Shown: positions 1 to 6,500 of the stretch, one piece after another
Numbering within the stretch: position 1 is the stretch's first letter
How the letters are laid out: the number at the start of each line of letters is the position of its first letter
Origin: Fimenecus stercoravium
GTDB taxonomy: Bacteria > Bacillota > Clostridia > Oscillospirales > Acutalibacteraceae
Assembly: GCA_018711545.1 (NCBI GenBank)
Contig: DVIC01000063.1
Coordinates: forward strand, 1 to 12,732
DNA length: 12,732 bases
Direction: 5' to 3'
Notes under the pieces: model-generated
What the model was told of the DNA's origin: nothing
What the model saw: the letters and a program-made list of their open reading frames with translations, nothing else
The model's database searches: none
Made by a program: the position numbers and the translations under genes

Positions 1-1
1 T

Positions 2-202
2 GTCGGTGCGTTCAACCAATGTGAAAATAATAACTGTGTGCTTATGGCGGTGGAAAATTGGCGCTATGTACACCCGCTTTTAAAAATACTGCCTGTGGAT
101 TGGGGTTACACCATTCCCTTCGGGCTACTGCACGCCCCACACCCTTCCCCGACCGTGGCACGGTTTTTACAGGCGGTACAGACGGTCACGGCACAGACGT
201 AA
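2..202 (+). CDS. LysR-family transcriptional regulator, C-terminal fragment
   Basis: The gene is cut by the window edge: 66 codons and a TAA stop are visible, read in frame from base 2. The text contains a stretch (around residues 18-46 of the fragment: VENWRY, HPLLKILPVDW, YTIPFGLLH) typical of the last strands and helix of the LysR effector-binding domain in Firmicutes. The DNA-binding half lies outside the window, so the effector cannot be judged. LysR proteins usually control an adjacent metabolic operon, and the redox genes that follow on the same strand are the obvious candidates, but this is inference. A strong intrinsic terminator lies 37 bases after the stop, so the gene is not co-transcribed by default with the alcohol dehydrogenase downstream. 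Confidence 0.78.
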   Translation, partial: VGAFNQCENNNCVLMAVENWRYVHPLLKILPVDWGYTIPFGLLHAPHPSPTVARFLQAVQTVTAQT

Positions 203-239
203 TCAAAATCTATTAACCTTTTGGTATATACAGCATAAC

Positions 240-273
240 AAAACGAGACTTCCGCGGAAGTCTTGTTTTTTTT
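240..273 (+). terminator. Intrinsic terminator after the LysR gene
   Basis: Arms 240-252 and 257-269 pair over 13 positions around a CGCG loop, followed by a T run to 273. One pair (G245 with T264) is a G-U wobble only in plus-strand RNA, which supports plus-strand use. The core AGACTTCCGCGGAAGTCT (246-263) is also a perfect 18-base DNA palindrome. Confidence 0.85.
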
Positions 274-278
274 ATAAT
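273..278 (+). promoter_or_regulatory. Candidate -10 box for the alcohol dehydrogenase operon
   Basis: A perfect TATAAT lies directly after the terminator T run and 34 bases before the ATG at 313, a normal leader length. No good -35 is seen 16-18 bases upstream; that position falls inside the terminator palindrome (TTCCGC or similar). The promoter, if real, would therefore depend on an activator or be weak. It could equally be a chance match in an AT-rich tract. Confidence 0.35.
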
Positions 279-312
279 TAAGATGCAAATCGGTAGAAAA
301 GGGAGCCTTTGT

Positions 313-1485
313 ATGAATAATTTTATTTTTCAAAACGCGACGAAAGTCTATTTCGGGAAGGGCTGTGTGCAGGAATATCTTACCTGTCTCGTAAAGCCAT
401 ACGGCGACACGGTTCTGCTCGCCTACGGCGGCGGCTCTGTAAAGCGCAACGGCGTATATGACGAGGTGACCTCTATTTTGCGGGATGCCGGAAAAACCGT
501 TGTAGAATTTTCGGGCATCATGGCAAATCCGACCTACGAAAAGGTGCTGGAAGGCGCTGCCCTTGCACGCGACAACCACGCAGATCTTATTTTGGGGATC
601 GGCGGCGGCAGCGTCATGGACTGCTGCAAGGCGGTCTCTTTGGCGGCGCGCTATGACGGCGACATTTGGGATGACTTTTGGGCACGACCCGGTGTGATCG
701 ATTTTGAACCTCTCCCCTTGGGCGTGATCGTCACGGTCGCCGGCACAGGCAGCGAATGCAACGGCGGTGCGGTCATCACCAATGAGGAAAAGAAGATCAA
801 GACCGGGCGCGACTACCCCGCCTGCAACCCGCGTTTTGCCCTGATGGATCCGACCTATACCTACAGCGTGCCCGAAAAGCAAATGGTCTCGGGCGGATTC
901 GATATTTTAAGTCACATCATGGAGACCTATTTCAGCGAACCAAATGAGGATAATGTGTCCGACGACATCATGGAGGCGCTTATGAAGAGCGTGATCCGCA
1001 ACCTGCGCGCCGCCGTCAAAGATCCGCACGATTACACGGCTCGCTCGAACCTGATGTGGGATTCCACCATGGCGGAAAACCGCGTCATCAAGATGGGCAA
1101 AAAGTGCGATTTCCAATGCCACAACATGGAGCATCAGCTCGGCGCATATACAAACTGCAACCACGGCTGCGGGCTTGCGGTGCTGCACCCCGTATACTAT
1201 CGGCACATTTACAAGGCGGGCTTGCCGAAATTCGTCCGCTTTGCCGAAAACGTCTGGGGCATGGACCGCGGCACAAGGTCCGATGAAGAACTCGCCAAAG
1301 CGGGCATCGACGCGCTGGCGGATTTCATTAAGGAGCTGGGCTTGCCCACCACCATGCAGGAGCTGGGGCTCAACGATCGCGCCGCGCTCAAAGAGATCGC
1401 TGATTCCTGCGGTATCTCTCCGGGGAGCTATAAGCAAATGACGCACGAGGAGATCTTGCAGATCTTCAACGAATGCTTTGCATGA
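313..1485 (+). CDS. Iron-containing alcohol dehydrogenase (butanol dehydrogenase/YqhD type)
   Basis: Predicted 390-aa cytoplasmic NAD(P)H-dependent, metal-dependent alcohol dehydrogenase/aldehyde reductase of the group III (Fe-ADH) family; length is normal. The start at 313 is chosen over an upstream in-frame ATG at 283 because AAGGGAG lies 7 bases before it and the family start (short strand, then KVYFGKG) follows. Visible motifs: GGGS at residues 39-42, the nucleotide-binding GGGSVMD at 97-103, GTGSE at 144-148, and the metal ligands D197, H201, H270 and H284 in the spacing of YqhD (FDILSH and HNMEH...NH). It is the first gene of a tight pair, with 14 bases to the flavodoxin lipoprotein. 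Family knowledge suggests reduction of short aldehydes to alcohols; the actual substrate cannot be read from the sequence. Confidence 0.93.
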   Translation: MNNFIFQNATKVYFGKGCVQEYLTCLVKPYGDTVLLAYGGGSVKRNGVYDEVTSILRDAGKTVVEFSGIMANPTYEKVLEGAALARDNHADLILGIGGGSVMDCCKAVSLAARYDGDIWDDFWARPGVIDFEPLPLGVIVTVAGTGSECNGGAVITNEEKKIKTGRDYPACNPRFALMDPTYTYSVPEKQMVSGGFDILSHIMETYFSEPNEDNVSDDIMEALMKSVIRNLRAAVKDPHDYTARSNLMWDSTMAENRVIKMGKKCDFQCHNMEHQLGAYTNCNHGCGLAVLHPVYYRHIYKAGLPKFVRFAENVWGMDRGTRSDEELAKAGIDALADFIKELGLPTTMQELGLNDRAALKEIADSCGISPGSYKQMTHEEILQIFNECFA

Positions 1486-1499
1486 AGGGAGTAAACAAC

Positions 1500-2126
1500 A
1501 TGAAAAAACTGACCGCTGTACTTCTGGGACTTGTGCTGGTGTTCGGGCTTGCCGCCTGCGGCGGCAACGACACGGCGCAGACGACCGCACCCACGGCGGG
1601 CGCGGCGACAGACGCGGCCTCTAACGGTGCGGCTACCGACCTCGGCAATACACTTGTCGTCTATTTCTCGGCAACCGGCAACACCGAGGAAGCGACAAAT
1701 TACATCGCCGAAGCGACCGGCGGCGACTTGTTCGAGCTGGAACCCGCCGACCCCTACACGAGCGCAGACTTGAATTGGACGGACGAAAACAGCCGCGTGG
1801 TGTATGAGCACGACAACCCGGACGCGCGCGACGTAGAGCTGGTTTCAACAGCGGTGGAAAATTGGGATTCCTACGACACCGTGTTTATCGGTTACCCGAT
1901 TTGGTGGGGCATTGCCGCATGGCCCGTGGACACCTTTGTGGAAGCCAATGACTTTACCGGCAAGACCGTCATCCCGTTCTGCACCTCCTCAAGCTCCGGG
2001 ATCGGCGACAGCGGCGAGCTGCTGGCAGACCTCGCGGGCACGGGCACCTGGCTTGCGGGCGAACGGTTTTCCTCCGGCGTAACGCAGGAGGACGTAGAGG
2101 AATGGCTTGCGGGCTTGCGTGTATAA
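1500..2126 (+). CDS. Lipoprotein with flavodoxin domain (exported flavodoxin)
   Basis: A 208-aa protein. The start at 1500 is supported by AAGGGAG at 1485-1491 and by the signal peptide beginning there (MKKL, hydrophobic core, lipobox L-A-A-C with Cys20). Cleavage and lipidation at Cys20 would anchor it on the outer face of the membrane. Residues ~21-48 form a low-complexity Thr/Ala/Gly/Asp linker. From ~48 a flavodoxin_4-like domain follows: VVYFSATGNTEEA matches the FMN phosphate loop, VFIGYPIWWGIAAWP the second flavin-contacting loop, and IPFCTSSSSGIG the later loop. Most flavodoxins are cytoplasmic, so the lipoprotein form suggests redox work outside the membrane, although its electron donor is unknown. 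Coupled to the upstream alcohol dehydrogenase by a 14-base gap. Confidence 0.9.
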   Translation: MKKLTAVLLGLVLVFGLAACGGNDTAQTTAPTAGAATDAASNGAATDLGNTLVVYFSATGNTEEATNYIAEATGGDLFELEPADPYTSADLNWTDENSRVVYEHDNPDARDVELVSTAVENWDSYDTVFIGYPIWWGIAAWPVDTFVEANDFTGKTVIPFCTSSSSGIGDSGELLADLAGTGTWLAGERFSSGVTQEDVEEWLAGLRV

Positions 2127-2137
2127 ACTGACTGTGC

Positions 2138-2167
2138 TTGCTGCCTGTGTTTTTACAAGGCTATAAG
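2138..2167 (+). promoter_or_regulatory. Possible sigma-A promoter before the EFR1/AKR gene
   Basis: TTGCTG (2138-2143) and TATAAG (2162-2167) are separated by 18 bases, giving a leader of about 60 bases to the TTG start at 2232. The match is moderate. The same stretch holds a two-tier inverted repeat (GTGCTT 2134-2139 with AAGCAC 2165-2170, and GCCT with AGGC inside), which could be an operator or RNA fold. Read-through from the upstream pair is also possible since no clear terminator is seen between. Confidence 0.3.
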
Positions 2168-2231
2168 CACTGAGACGATGTCAAACGCTTTGCTGTGTTC
2201 GTTTATTCTTTTCTAAAACAGGTGATAAATT

Positions 2232-3863
2232 TTGATTTTTTATTTTACCTCCACCGGCAACAGCCTGTATGTTGCACGGCAGCTTGACCCTGCGCCGTAC
2301 AGCATCGTACAAGCCCTGAAGCAGAATGAACTTACTTTTTCCGACGAAGTGATCGGCATCGTCTCCCCCGTTTATGCCGGGGAACTGCCGCATATCGTGC
2401 GGGACTTTCTGCAAAAAGCAAAGCTTTCCGCCGACTATATTTTTATGGTGCTGACTTACGGCAACGACGTTACGGTAGCGCCGGTTTGGAGCCGCGATTT
2501 TGCCGCGCGGTGCGGCGTCCGCGTGGATTATGTCCACACGGTGCGCATGGCGGACAATTACCTGCCCGCATTTGATATGCGCGAGCAGGCGGCAAAGGAC
2601 AACCGTTTGGAACAGCAGCTTGCCGCGTTGAAAACGGCGGTCAAAAGCCGCACGCGGCAGGCGCCGAAAAGCACGCTGCGCGGCAAAATATTATATCGTA
2701 CCGTGCAGCGCATGTTTACCCTGCATCCCGAACAGATAGACGGCAGCGCATTGACCGTCACCGACCGCTGCACGGGCTGCGGCGTCTGCACAAAGGTCTG
2801 CCCGCGCGGGCTTTTCACGGTAGAAAGCGGACGGGTAATACGTACGCAAACGCCCTGTGAATTTTGCCTGGCGTGCATCCAGAACTGCCCCGAAAAGGCG
2901 ATCACGCTTGCCACGGGCGAGCGCAACGCAGCGGCGCGGTATCGCAATCCGAATGTCACGTTACAGGACATTATAACAGTAAACAACAGCTTAACAAAAG
3001 AAAACGGAGGTATTGTTATGGAAACCATCACCTTAAACAACGGCGTAAAAATGCCGATGGTCGGCATCGGTACCTTCCTGCTGACTCCCGATGAAGCGGA
3101 AACTTCGGTACTTGCCGCGCTGGAGACCGGCTGCAGGCTCATCGATACCGCAAATGCCTATGTCAACGAAAAGGCAGTCGGGCGCGCCATGCAAAAATCG
3201 GGCGTGCCACGTGGGGAGATCTTCTTAGAAACCAAATTGTGGCCGAGCTTTTACGAGCAGGCGGACGCCGTAGACAAAACGCTGGAGAGACTGGGCACAG
3301 ACTACATCGACCTGCTTTTAATCCACCAGCCGGCGGGCAATTATATTGCGGGCTACAAGCTGATGGAAAAGGCGTATAAGGAGGGCAAGGTTAAGGCGAT
3401 CGGACTTTCCAACATGGATGAAATGCAAGTACAGGAGATTCTGGGCATGTGCGAGATAAAACCTTCTGTTTTGCAGACCGAGGTACATCCTTACGCGCAG
3501 AATACCGCGCTGAAAAGCTTCCTTGCCAAGGAAGGCATCGTGATCCAGGCTTGGTATCCGCTCGGGCACGGCGACAAGGCGCTGATCGAAGAGCCCGTCT
3601 TTGCGAAGCTCGCCGAAAAATACGGCAAATCCAACGCGCAGATCATCCTGCGCTGGCATGTGCAAAGCGGCAACATCGTCATCCCGGGGTCGAAGAATCC
3701 TGCGCATATCCGCGACAACTTCGATCTGTTTGATTTCAACCTGACCGATGACGAGATGGCACAGATCGCCGCGCTCAATCGGGAAAAACACTACTACACG
3801 AGCACGCCGGAGCTTTTGAAGCAGTACGCCGCGATGGTGCCGCCGGTAGACGAACAAAAGTAA
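2232..3863 (+). CDS. EFR1-type flavodoxin/2[4Fe-4S] ferredoxin fused in frame to an aldo/keto reductase
   Basis: One uninterrupted 543-codon frame. It starts at TTG 2232, preceded by AGGTG, and the conserved family start MIFYF-STGNS begins exactly there. Residues 1-~150 are a flavodoxin-like domain (FTSTGNS FMN loop). Residues 180-219 hold two [4Fe-4S] motifs, C180/C183/C186/C190 and C209/C212/C215/C219, as in EFR1-family proteins, which normally end soon after an RNPNV-type tail, here at ~238-242. Instead of stopping, the frame continues through a ~20-residue linker into a complete aldo/keto reductase from Met263. That junction carries its own ribosome-binding site, and a TAA sits one base out of frame at 2992. 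The fusion may be real, or may reflect a one-base insertion or sequencing error in an ancestral pair of genes. The electron-transfer role is inferred from the family. Confidence 0.8.
   Translation: MIFYFTSTGNSLYVARQLDPAPYSIVQALKQNELTFSDEVIGIVSPVYAGELPHIVRDFLQKAKLSADYIFMVLTYGNDVTVAPVWSRDFAARCGVRVDYVHTVRMADNYLPAFDMREQAAKDNRLEQQLAALKTAVKSRTRQAPKSTLRGKILYRTVQRMFTLHPEQIDGSALTVTDRCTGCGVCTKVCPRGLFTVESGRVIRTQTPCEFCLACIQNCPEKAITLATGERNAAARYRNPNVTLQDIITVNNSLTKENGGIVMETITLNNGVKMPMVGIGTFLLTPDEAETSVLAALETGCRLIDTANAYVNEKAVGRAMQKSGVPRGEIFLETKLWPSFYEQADAVDKTLERLGTDYIDLLLIHQPAGNYIAGYKLMEKAYKEGKVKAIGLSNMDEMQVQEILGMCEIKPSVLQTEVHPYAQNTALKSFLAKEGIVIQAWYPLGHGDKALIEEPVFAKLAEKYGKSNAQIILRWHVQSGNIVIPGSKNPAHIRDNFDLFDFNLTDDEMAQIAALNREKHYYTSTPELLKQYAAMVPPVDEQK
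3004..3020 (+). promoter_or_regulatory. Internal ribosome-binding site and ATG for the aldo/keto reductase
   Basis: CGGAGG (3005-3010) lies 7 bases before ATG 3018-3020, an ideal Shine-Dalgarno arrangement in the middle of the continuous frame, exactly where homologous aldo/keto reductases begin. It suggests the reductase is, or recently was, translated on its own. Confidence 0.75.
3018..3863 (+). CDS. Aldo/keto reductase (2,5-diketo-D-gluconate reductase-like), internally started product
   Basis: A 281-aa NADPH-dependent aldehyde/ketone reductase of the AKR superfamily, close in length and motifs to the 2,5-diketogluconate/prostaglandin-F synthase-like group. Numbered from this ATG: catalytic tetrad D43 (RLIDTA), Y48, K73 (ETKLW), H103 (LLLIHQP); cofactor region SNM after AIGL, WYPLG, and IPGSKNPAHIRDN near the C terminus. 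It is the C-terminal half of the larger in-frame ORF that begins at 2232. This entry records the separate product expected from the strong internal ribosome-binding site. A stop at 3861-3863 is followed by a perfect 13-bp hairpin. The substrate is unknown; the neighbours point to detoxification or recycling of carbonyl compounds. Confidence 0.8.
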   Translation: METITLNNGVKMPMVGIGTFLLTPDEAETSVLAALETGCRLIDTANAYVNEKAVGRAMQKSGVPRGEIFLETKLWPSFYEQADAVDKTLERLGTDYIDLLLIHQPAGNYIAGYKLMEKAYKEGKVKAIGLSNMDEMQVQEILGMCEIKPSVLQTEVHPYAQNTALKSFLAKEGIVIQAWYPLGHGDKALIEEPVFAKLAEKYGKSNAQIILRWHVQSGNIVIPGSKNPAHIRDNFDLFDFNLTDDEMAQIAALNREKHYYTSTPELLKQYAAMVPPVDEQK

Positions 3864-3874
3864 AACCCTGATGA

Positions 3875-3916
3875 AAAGAAGAACACGGTGCGCATTTCGG
3901 CCGCGTGTTCTTCTTT
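3875..3916 (+). terminator. 13-bp hairpin after the aldo/keto reductase (terminator or attenuator)
   Basis: AAAGAAGAACACG (3875-3887) pairs perfectly with CGTGTTCTTCTTT (3904-3916). The 3' arm is T-rich but no T run follows it on the plus strand, so it is a weak or partial terminator at best. It may set the expression ratio between the genes on its two sides. Confidence 0.55.
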
Positions 3917-3975
3917 GGCAATCGGGGAACAGACCCAAAGCAGAAATGAATTTACAGAAAAAGGAGCGATTTTCG

Positions 3976-4533
3976 ATGAGAAAGAATTTCGGCGCAAAGC
4001 CGTGGATGTTCCCGCTGCCGGTTTTGATGATCGGCACCTACAACGAGGACGGCTCTGCGGATGTGATGAACGCCGCATGGGGCGGCATATACGATTCTGA
4101 TAAGATCGTGCTTTGCTTGAGCGCCGGTCATAAAACGACGCAAAATATCCGCAATCGGCAGGCGTTCACCGTCAGCTTTGCAGATGCGGCGCATGTGGTC
4201 GAAGCAGATTATGTGGGCATGGCGTCCGCAAACACGGAAGCGAACAAGCTCGAAAAAGCGGGGCTGCACGTTGTGAAAAGCAGTTTTACGGACGCACCGC
4301 TGTTTGAAGAATTTCCTATGGCGCTGGAATGCCGGCTCGTGCGGGTCAACGCGGACGGCAACATCATCGGCGAGATCCTGAACGTCAGCGCCGACGAGCG
4401 CATTTTGGACGAAAACGGTTCGATCGACCCCGAAAAATTACAGCCCATTTCCTTTGACCCCGTTTGCAACGTCTATCGAGTCATGGGCGAAAAGGTCGGC
4501 AACGCATTTCACGACGGCGCCGCGCTGAAGTGA
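3976..4533 (+). CDS. Flavin reductase-like (FMN-binding split-barrel) protein
   Basis: A 185-aa protein of the flavin reductase-like/flavoredoxin family, which bind FMN in a split barrel and pass electrons from NAD(P)H or partner proteins. The start at 3976 follows AAAGGAGCG by about 9 bases; an upstream in-frame ATG at 3871 is rejected because it would run through the hairpin. Visible features: N-terminal MFPLPVLMIGTY strand, NAAWGG and SAGHKTTQNI (flavin-contacting segments, residues ~33-60), FTVSFAD, and the C-terminal ISFDPVCNVYRVMGEKVG strand seen in close relatives. No transmembrane or signal segment. It lies 60 bases before an SDR on the same strand and probably shares its transcript. 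It could reduce free FMN for the flavodoxins nearby, which is inference. Confidence 0.85.
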   Translation: MRKNFGAKPWMFPLPVLMIGTYNEDGSADVMNAAWGGIYDSDKIVLCLSAGHKTTQNIRNRQAFTVSFADAAHVVEADYVGMASANTEANKLEKAGLHVVKSSFTDAPLFEEFPMALECRLVRVNADGNIIGEILNVSADERILDENGSIDPEKLQPISFDPVCNVYRVMGEKVGNAFHDGAALK

Positions 4534-4593
4534 CCGGCGGGTATACCGTACAAAACAAAAGCAAAATATTTTTCAGAATCAGGAGTGAGCAGC

Positions 4594-5346
4594 ATGGCTA
4601 AATTGGAAAATAAAACCTCGATAGTAACGGGCGGCAGCTCCGGCATCGGCAGGGCGGTCGCCGAGCGCTTCGCCAAAGAGGGTGCGCGGGTTCTGATCGT
4701 CGGCAGAAAAGAGGACGCATTACGGGAAACCGCCGCAACGAGCGACAAGATCTCGTATGTTGTCGGAGACATTACCAAAACCGAGACCATCGAGCGCATC
4801 ATGCAGGCGGTCGAGGAACGCTTCAACGGGCAGTTGGATATTCTCGTCAACAACGCAGGCTGGTGCCCAGTACAGCCGATCACCGAGATCACCATCGAGG
4901 ACTATGACCGCGCCTTTTCGCTGGATGTACGTGCGCTCGTCGAGCTGACCGTCCACGCGCTGCCGAAGCTCCGGGCGGCAAAAGGGTGTATCCTTAATCT
5001 GTCCAGCGTCGGCGCCACACATCGTGCGCCTAATCTTTCCATGTATGTGGGTGCAAAGGCGGCGGTGGAAAACTTCACAAGAGTCTGGGCGCTGGAACTC
5101 GCCGCCGACGGCGTGCGCGTCAACGCGATCGCCCCCGGCGCAATTCGGACGAACATCTGGAATTCCACAGACCTGTCGCCCGAGGACGCGAAAAAGCATG
5201 AAGAAGGCATTGCCGCCGGCATCCCGTTTGGCCGCTTCGGCGCACCCGAAGAAGTTGCCAATGTCGCCGCTTTCCTCGTATCCGACGAAGCGAGCTATGT
5301 CAGCGGCGCAGTCTACGCGGTGGACGGCGCGCAGGGCGCGGTGTAA
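4594..5346 (+). CDS. SDR-family NAD(P)-dependent oxidoreductase (classical, FabG-like)
   Basis: A 250-aa classical short-chain dehydrogenase. The ATG at 4594 is chosen over an overlapping GTG at 4585, because AGGAG at 4581-4585 sits 8 bases before the ATG. Motifs: TGGSSGIG (residues 12-19), VGRKEDAL (the Arg after strand 2 suggests NADPH preference), LVNNAG, catalytic S138, Y151 and K155 (LSMYVGAK), and PGAIRTNIW. The C terminus has FLVSDEASYVSGAVYAVDG, the standard end of this family. The reaction is reversible carbonyl/alcohol oxidoreduction; the substrate cannot be named. It is the last gene of the plus-strand redox run and ends before a strong terminator. Confidence 0.92.
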   Translation: MAKLENKTSIVTGGSSGIGRAVAERFAKEGARVLIVGRKEDALRETAATSDKISYVVGDITKTETIERIMQAVEERFNGQLDILVNNAGWCPVQPITEITIEDYDRAFSLDVRALVELTVHALPKLRAAKGCILNLSSVGATHRAPNLSMYVGAKAAVENFTRVWALELAADGVRVNAIAPGAIRTNIWNSTDLSPEDAKKHEEGIAAGIPFGRFGAPEEVANVAAFLVSDEASYVSGAVYAVDGAQGAV

Positions 5347-5410
5347 AGTGTTTCGGTTTTGGGATCTTTCTGCCGGCTGCGATAGGCGCGCAAGAGTAAA
5401 ACGGTATGCG

Positions 5411-5443
5411 AAAGGCGGGAGACTTTTTTGTCTCCCGCCTTTT
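5411..5443 (+). terminator. Intrinsic terminator between convergent SDR genes
   Basis: AAAGGCGGGAGAC (5411-5423) and GTCTCCCGCCTTT (5430-5442) form a perfect 13-bp stem with a T6 loop, followed by TTTT. The A-rich 5' side makes it usable on the minus strand too, for the SDR ending at 5464. Confidence 0.92.
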
Positions 5444-5463
5444 GTATATATTGAGATGTATGT

Positions 5464-6300
5464 TCAGTCTTCCTTGAACACGCCGTCGAACAGCGGCAGC
5501 TTGGACATCTTCATCACGGCGCTGAACAGTCTGCCGCCCAAGACCGGCATCATGCGGCCGAAATAGTTCATAAACGCGGCGTCCTTGCCGAACACCATCA
5601 GCTCATGCTGTTTGCCGATGCCGTTCATGATGAGCTTGACCATCTTGTCGCAGGAGGTGCTGACCATGTTGAGCATCTTCTGCGCCTTTTCGTCGGAAGA
5701 GCCCTGGTTGCGGAAGATATCGGTCTTTGTAAAGCCCGGGCAGACGATGCCGACATAGCACTTGCCGCGCAGCTCCTCGCGCATGGATTCGGTCAGCGCC
5801 TTGAGCGCCGATTTGCTGGCGGAATATACCGACGTGCCCGCAAGGGACATCAGTGCGGCGGAGGAGTCCACATTGATGATCGCCGCCGAGGGGGATTTTA
5901 ACAGCAGCGGCAGCAGGGTGTGCATGGAATACACCGCCGAATAGAAGTTGATGTTCATGGCGCTTTCGATCTCTTCGATCGTGTAGTGCTGGAACTTATC
6001 GAATTTCGGCAAAATACCCGCGTTGTTGATAAGGATGTCGGGCTTGATATGGTTGTCCTCGAGATATTGGCGGAAATTCACCCAATTCTCAAGCGAAGAA
6101 ACGTCAAAGAGCTGATAGGAGAAGCGGTCGGCATATTCGCCGAGTTCCTCGACGAAGGTCTTCATCTTCTTTTCGCTTCTGGCAATGCCGATGACGTTGC
6201 AGCCGTGCACCTTGATGAGCTTTTCGGCAATGCCCTTGCCCATGCCGCTGGAAGCGCCCGTGACGATAACGGTTTTGAAATTCAGCCAATTCTTATCCAT
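5464..6300 (-). CDS. SDR-family NAD(P)-dependent oxidoreductase
   Basis: A 278-aa classical SDR on the minus strand. The ATG at 6300 is preceded by AAGGAGAG (6307-6314) with good spacing. Motifs: TGASSGMG (residues 14-21), IARSEKK (R41, NADP-type), INNAG (91-95), N116 in the MNINF helix, catalytic S146, Y159 and K163 (VYSASK), then VCPGFTKTDIF. The ~25-residue C-terminal extension (Met- and Phe-rich, MMPVLGGRLFSAVMKM) is longer than in FabG-like members and resembles SDRs that act on bulky or lipid-like substrates; it is not a convincing transmembrane helix. It is transcribed alone from its own promoter, divergent from the metallopeptidase operon. Substrate unknown. Confidence 0.9.
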   Translation of the reverse strand: MDKNWLNFKTVIVTGASSGMGKGIAEKLIKVHGCNVIGIARSEKKMKTFVEELGEYADRFSYQLFDVSSLENWVNFRQYLEDNHIKPDILINNAGILPKFDKFQHYTIEEIESAMNINFYSAVYSMHTLLPLLLKSPSAAIINVDSSAALMSLAGTSVYSASKSALKALTESMREELRGKCYVGIVCPGFTKTDIFRNQGSSDEKAQKMLNMVSTSCDKMVKLIMNGIGKQHELMVFGKDAAFMNYFGRMMPVLGGRLFSAVMKMSKLPLFDGVFKED

Positions 6301-6336
6301 GGAACTCTCTCCTTATTTTTCCGATTTTCAATGCTT

Positions 6337-6365
6337 ATTGTAGCGCAATTTCGGGGGTTTTTCAA
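6337..6365 (-). promoter_or_regulatory. Sigma-A promoter of the minus-strand SDR
   Basis: Read on the minus strand: TTGAAA (6365-6360), 17 bases, TACAAT (6342-6337). The predicted leader to the ATG at 6300 is about 30 bases. Confidence 0.75.
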
Positions 6366-6411
6366 GCCCTTTTTATGTTTGAGACGAACGGTTCTTTTTT
6401 CGCACACGCTC

Positions 6412-6441
6412 TTGACATTTGCGCGGTGCGGGTGCTATGCT
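6412..6441 (+). promoter_or_regulatory. Sigma-A promoter of the metallopeptidase-acetyltransferase-Crp operon
   Basis: A perfect TTGACA (6412-6417), 18 bases, then TATGCT (6436-6441) with an upstream TGC that makes an extended -10. The transcript would start near 6448, about 50 bases before the ATG at 6501. Confidence 0.72.
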
Positions 6442-6500
6442 CTTTCATGATATAAGGATACATTCGCAAGAACGGCACTCTGCCTTTTTCGGGAGATACC

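Noticed and set aside
283..312. Earlier ATG for the alcohol dehydrogenase
   Set aside because: No ribosome-binding site is present there, and the family N terminus fits Met at 313.
907..1590. Long minus-strand frames over the alcohol dehydrogenase
   Set aside because: They are shadows of the conserved plus-strand gene, without a ribosome-binding site or recognisable motif.
3871..3975. Earlier ATG for the flavin reductase-like protein
   Set aside because: The extension would translate the hairpin and an Arg-rich stretch absent from the family; AAAGGAG favours 3976.
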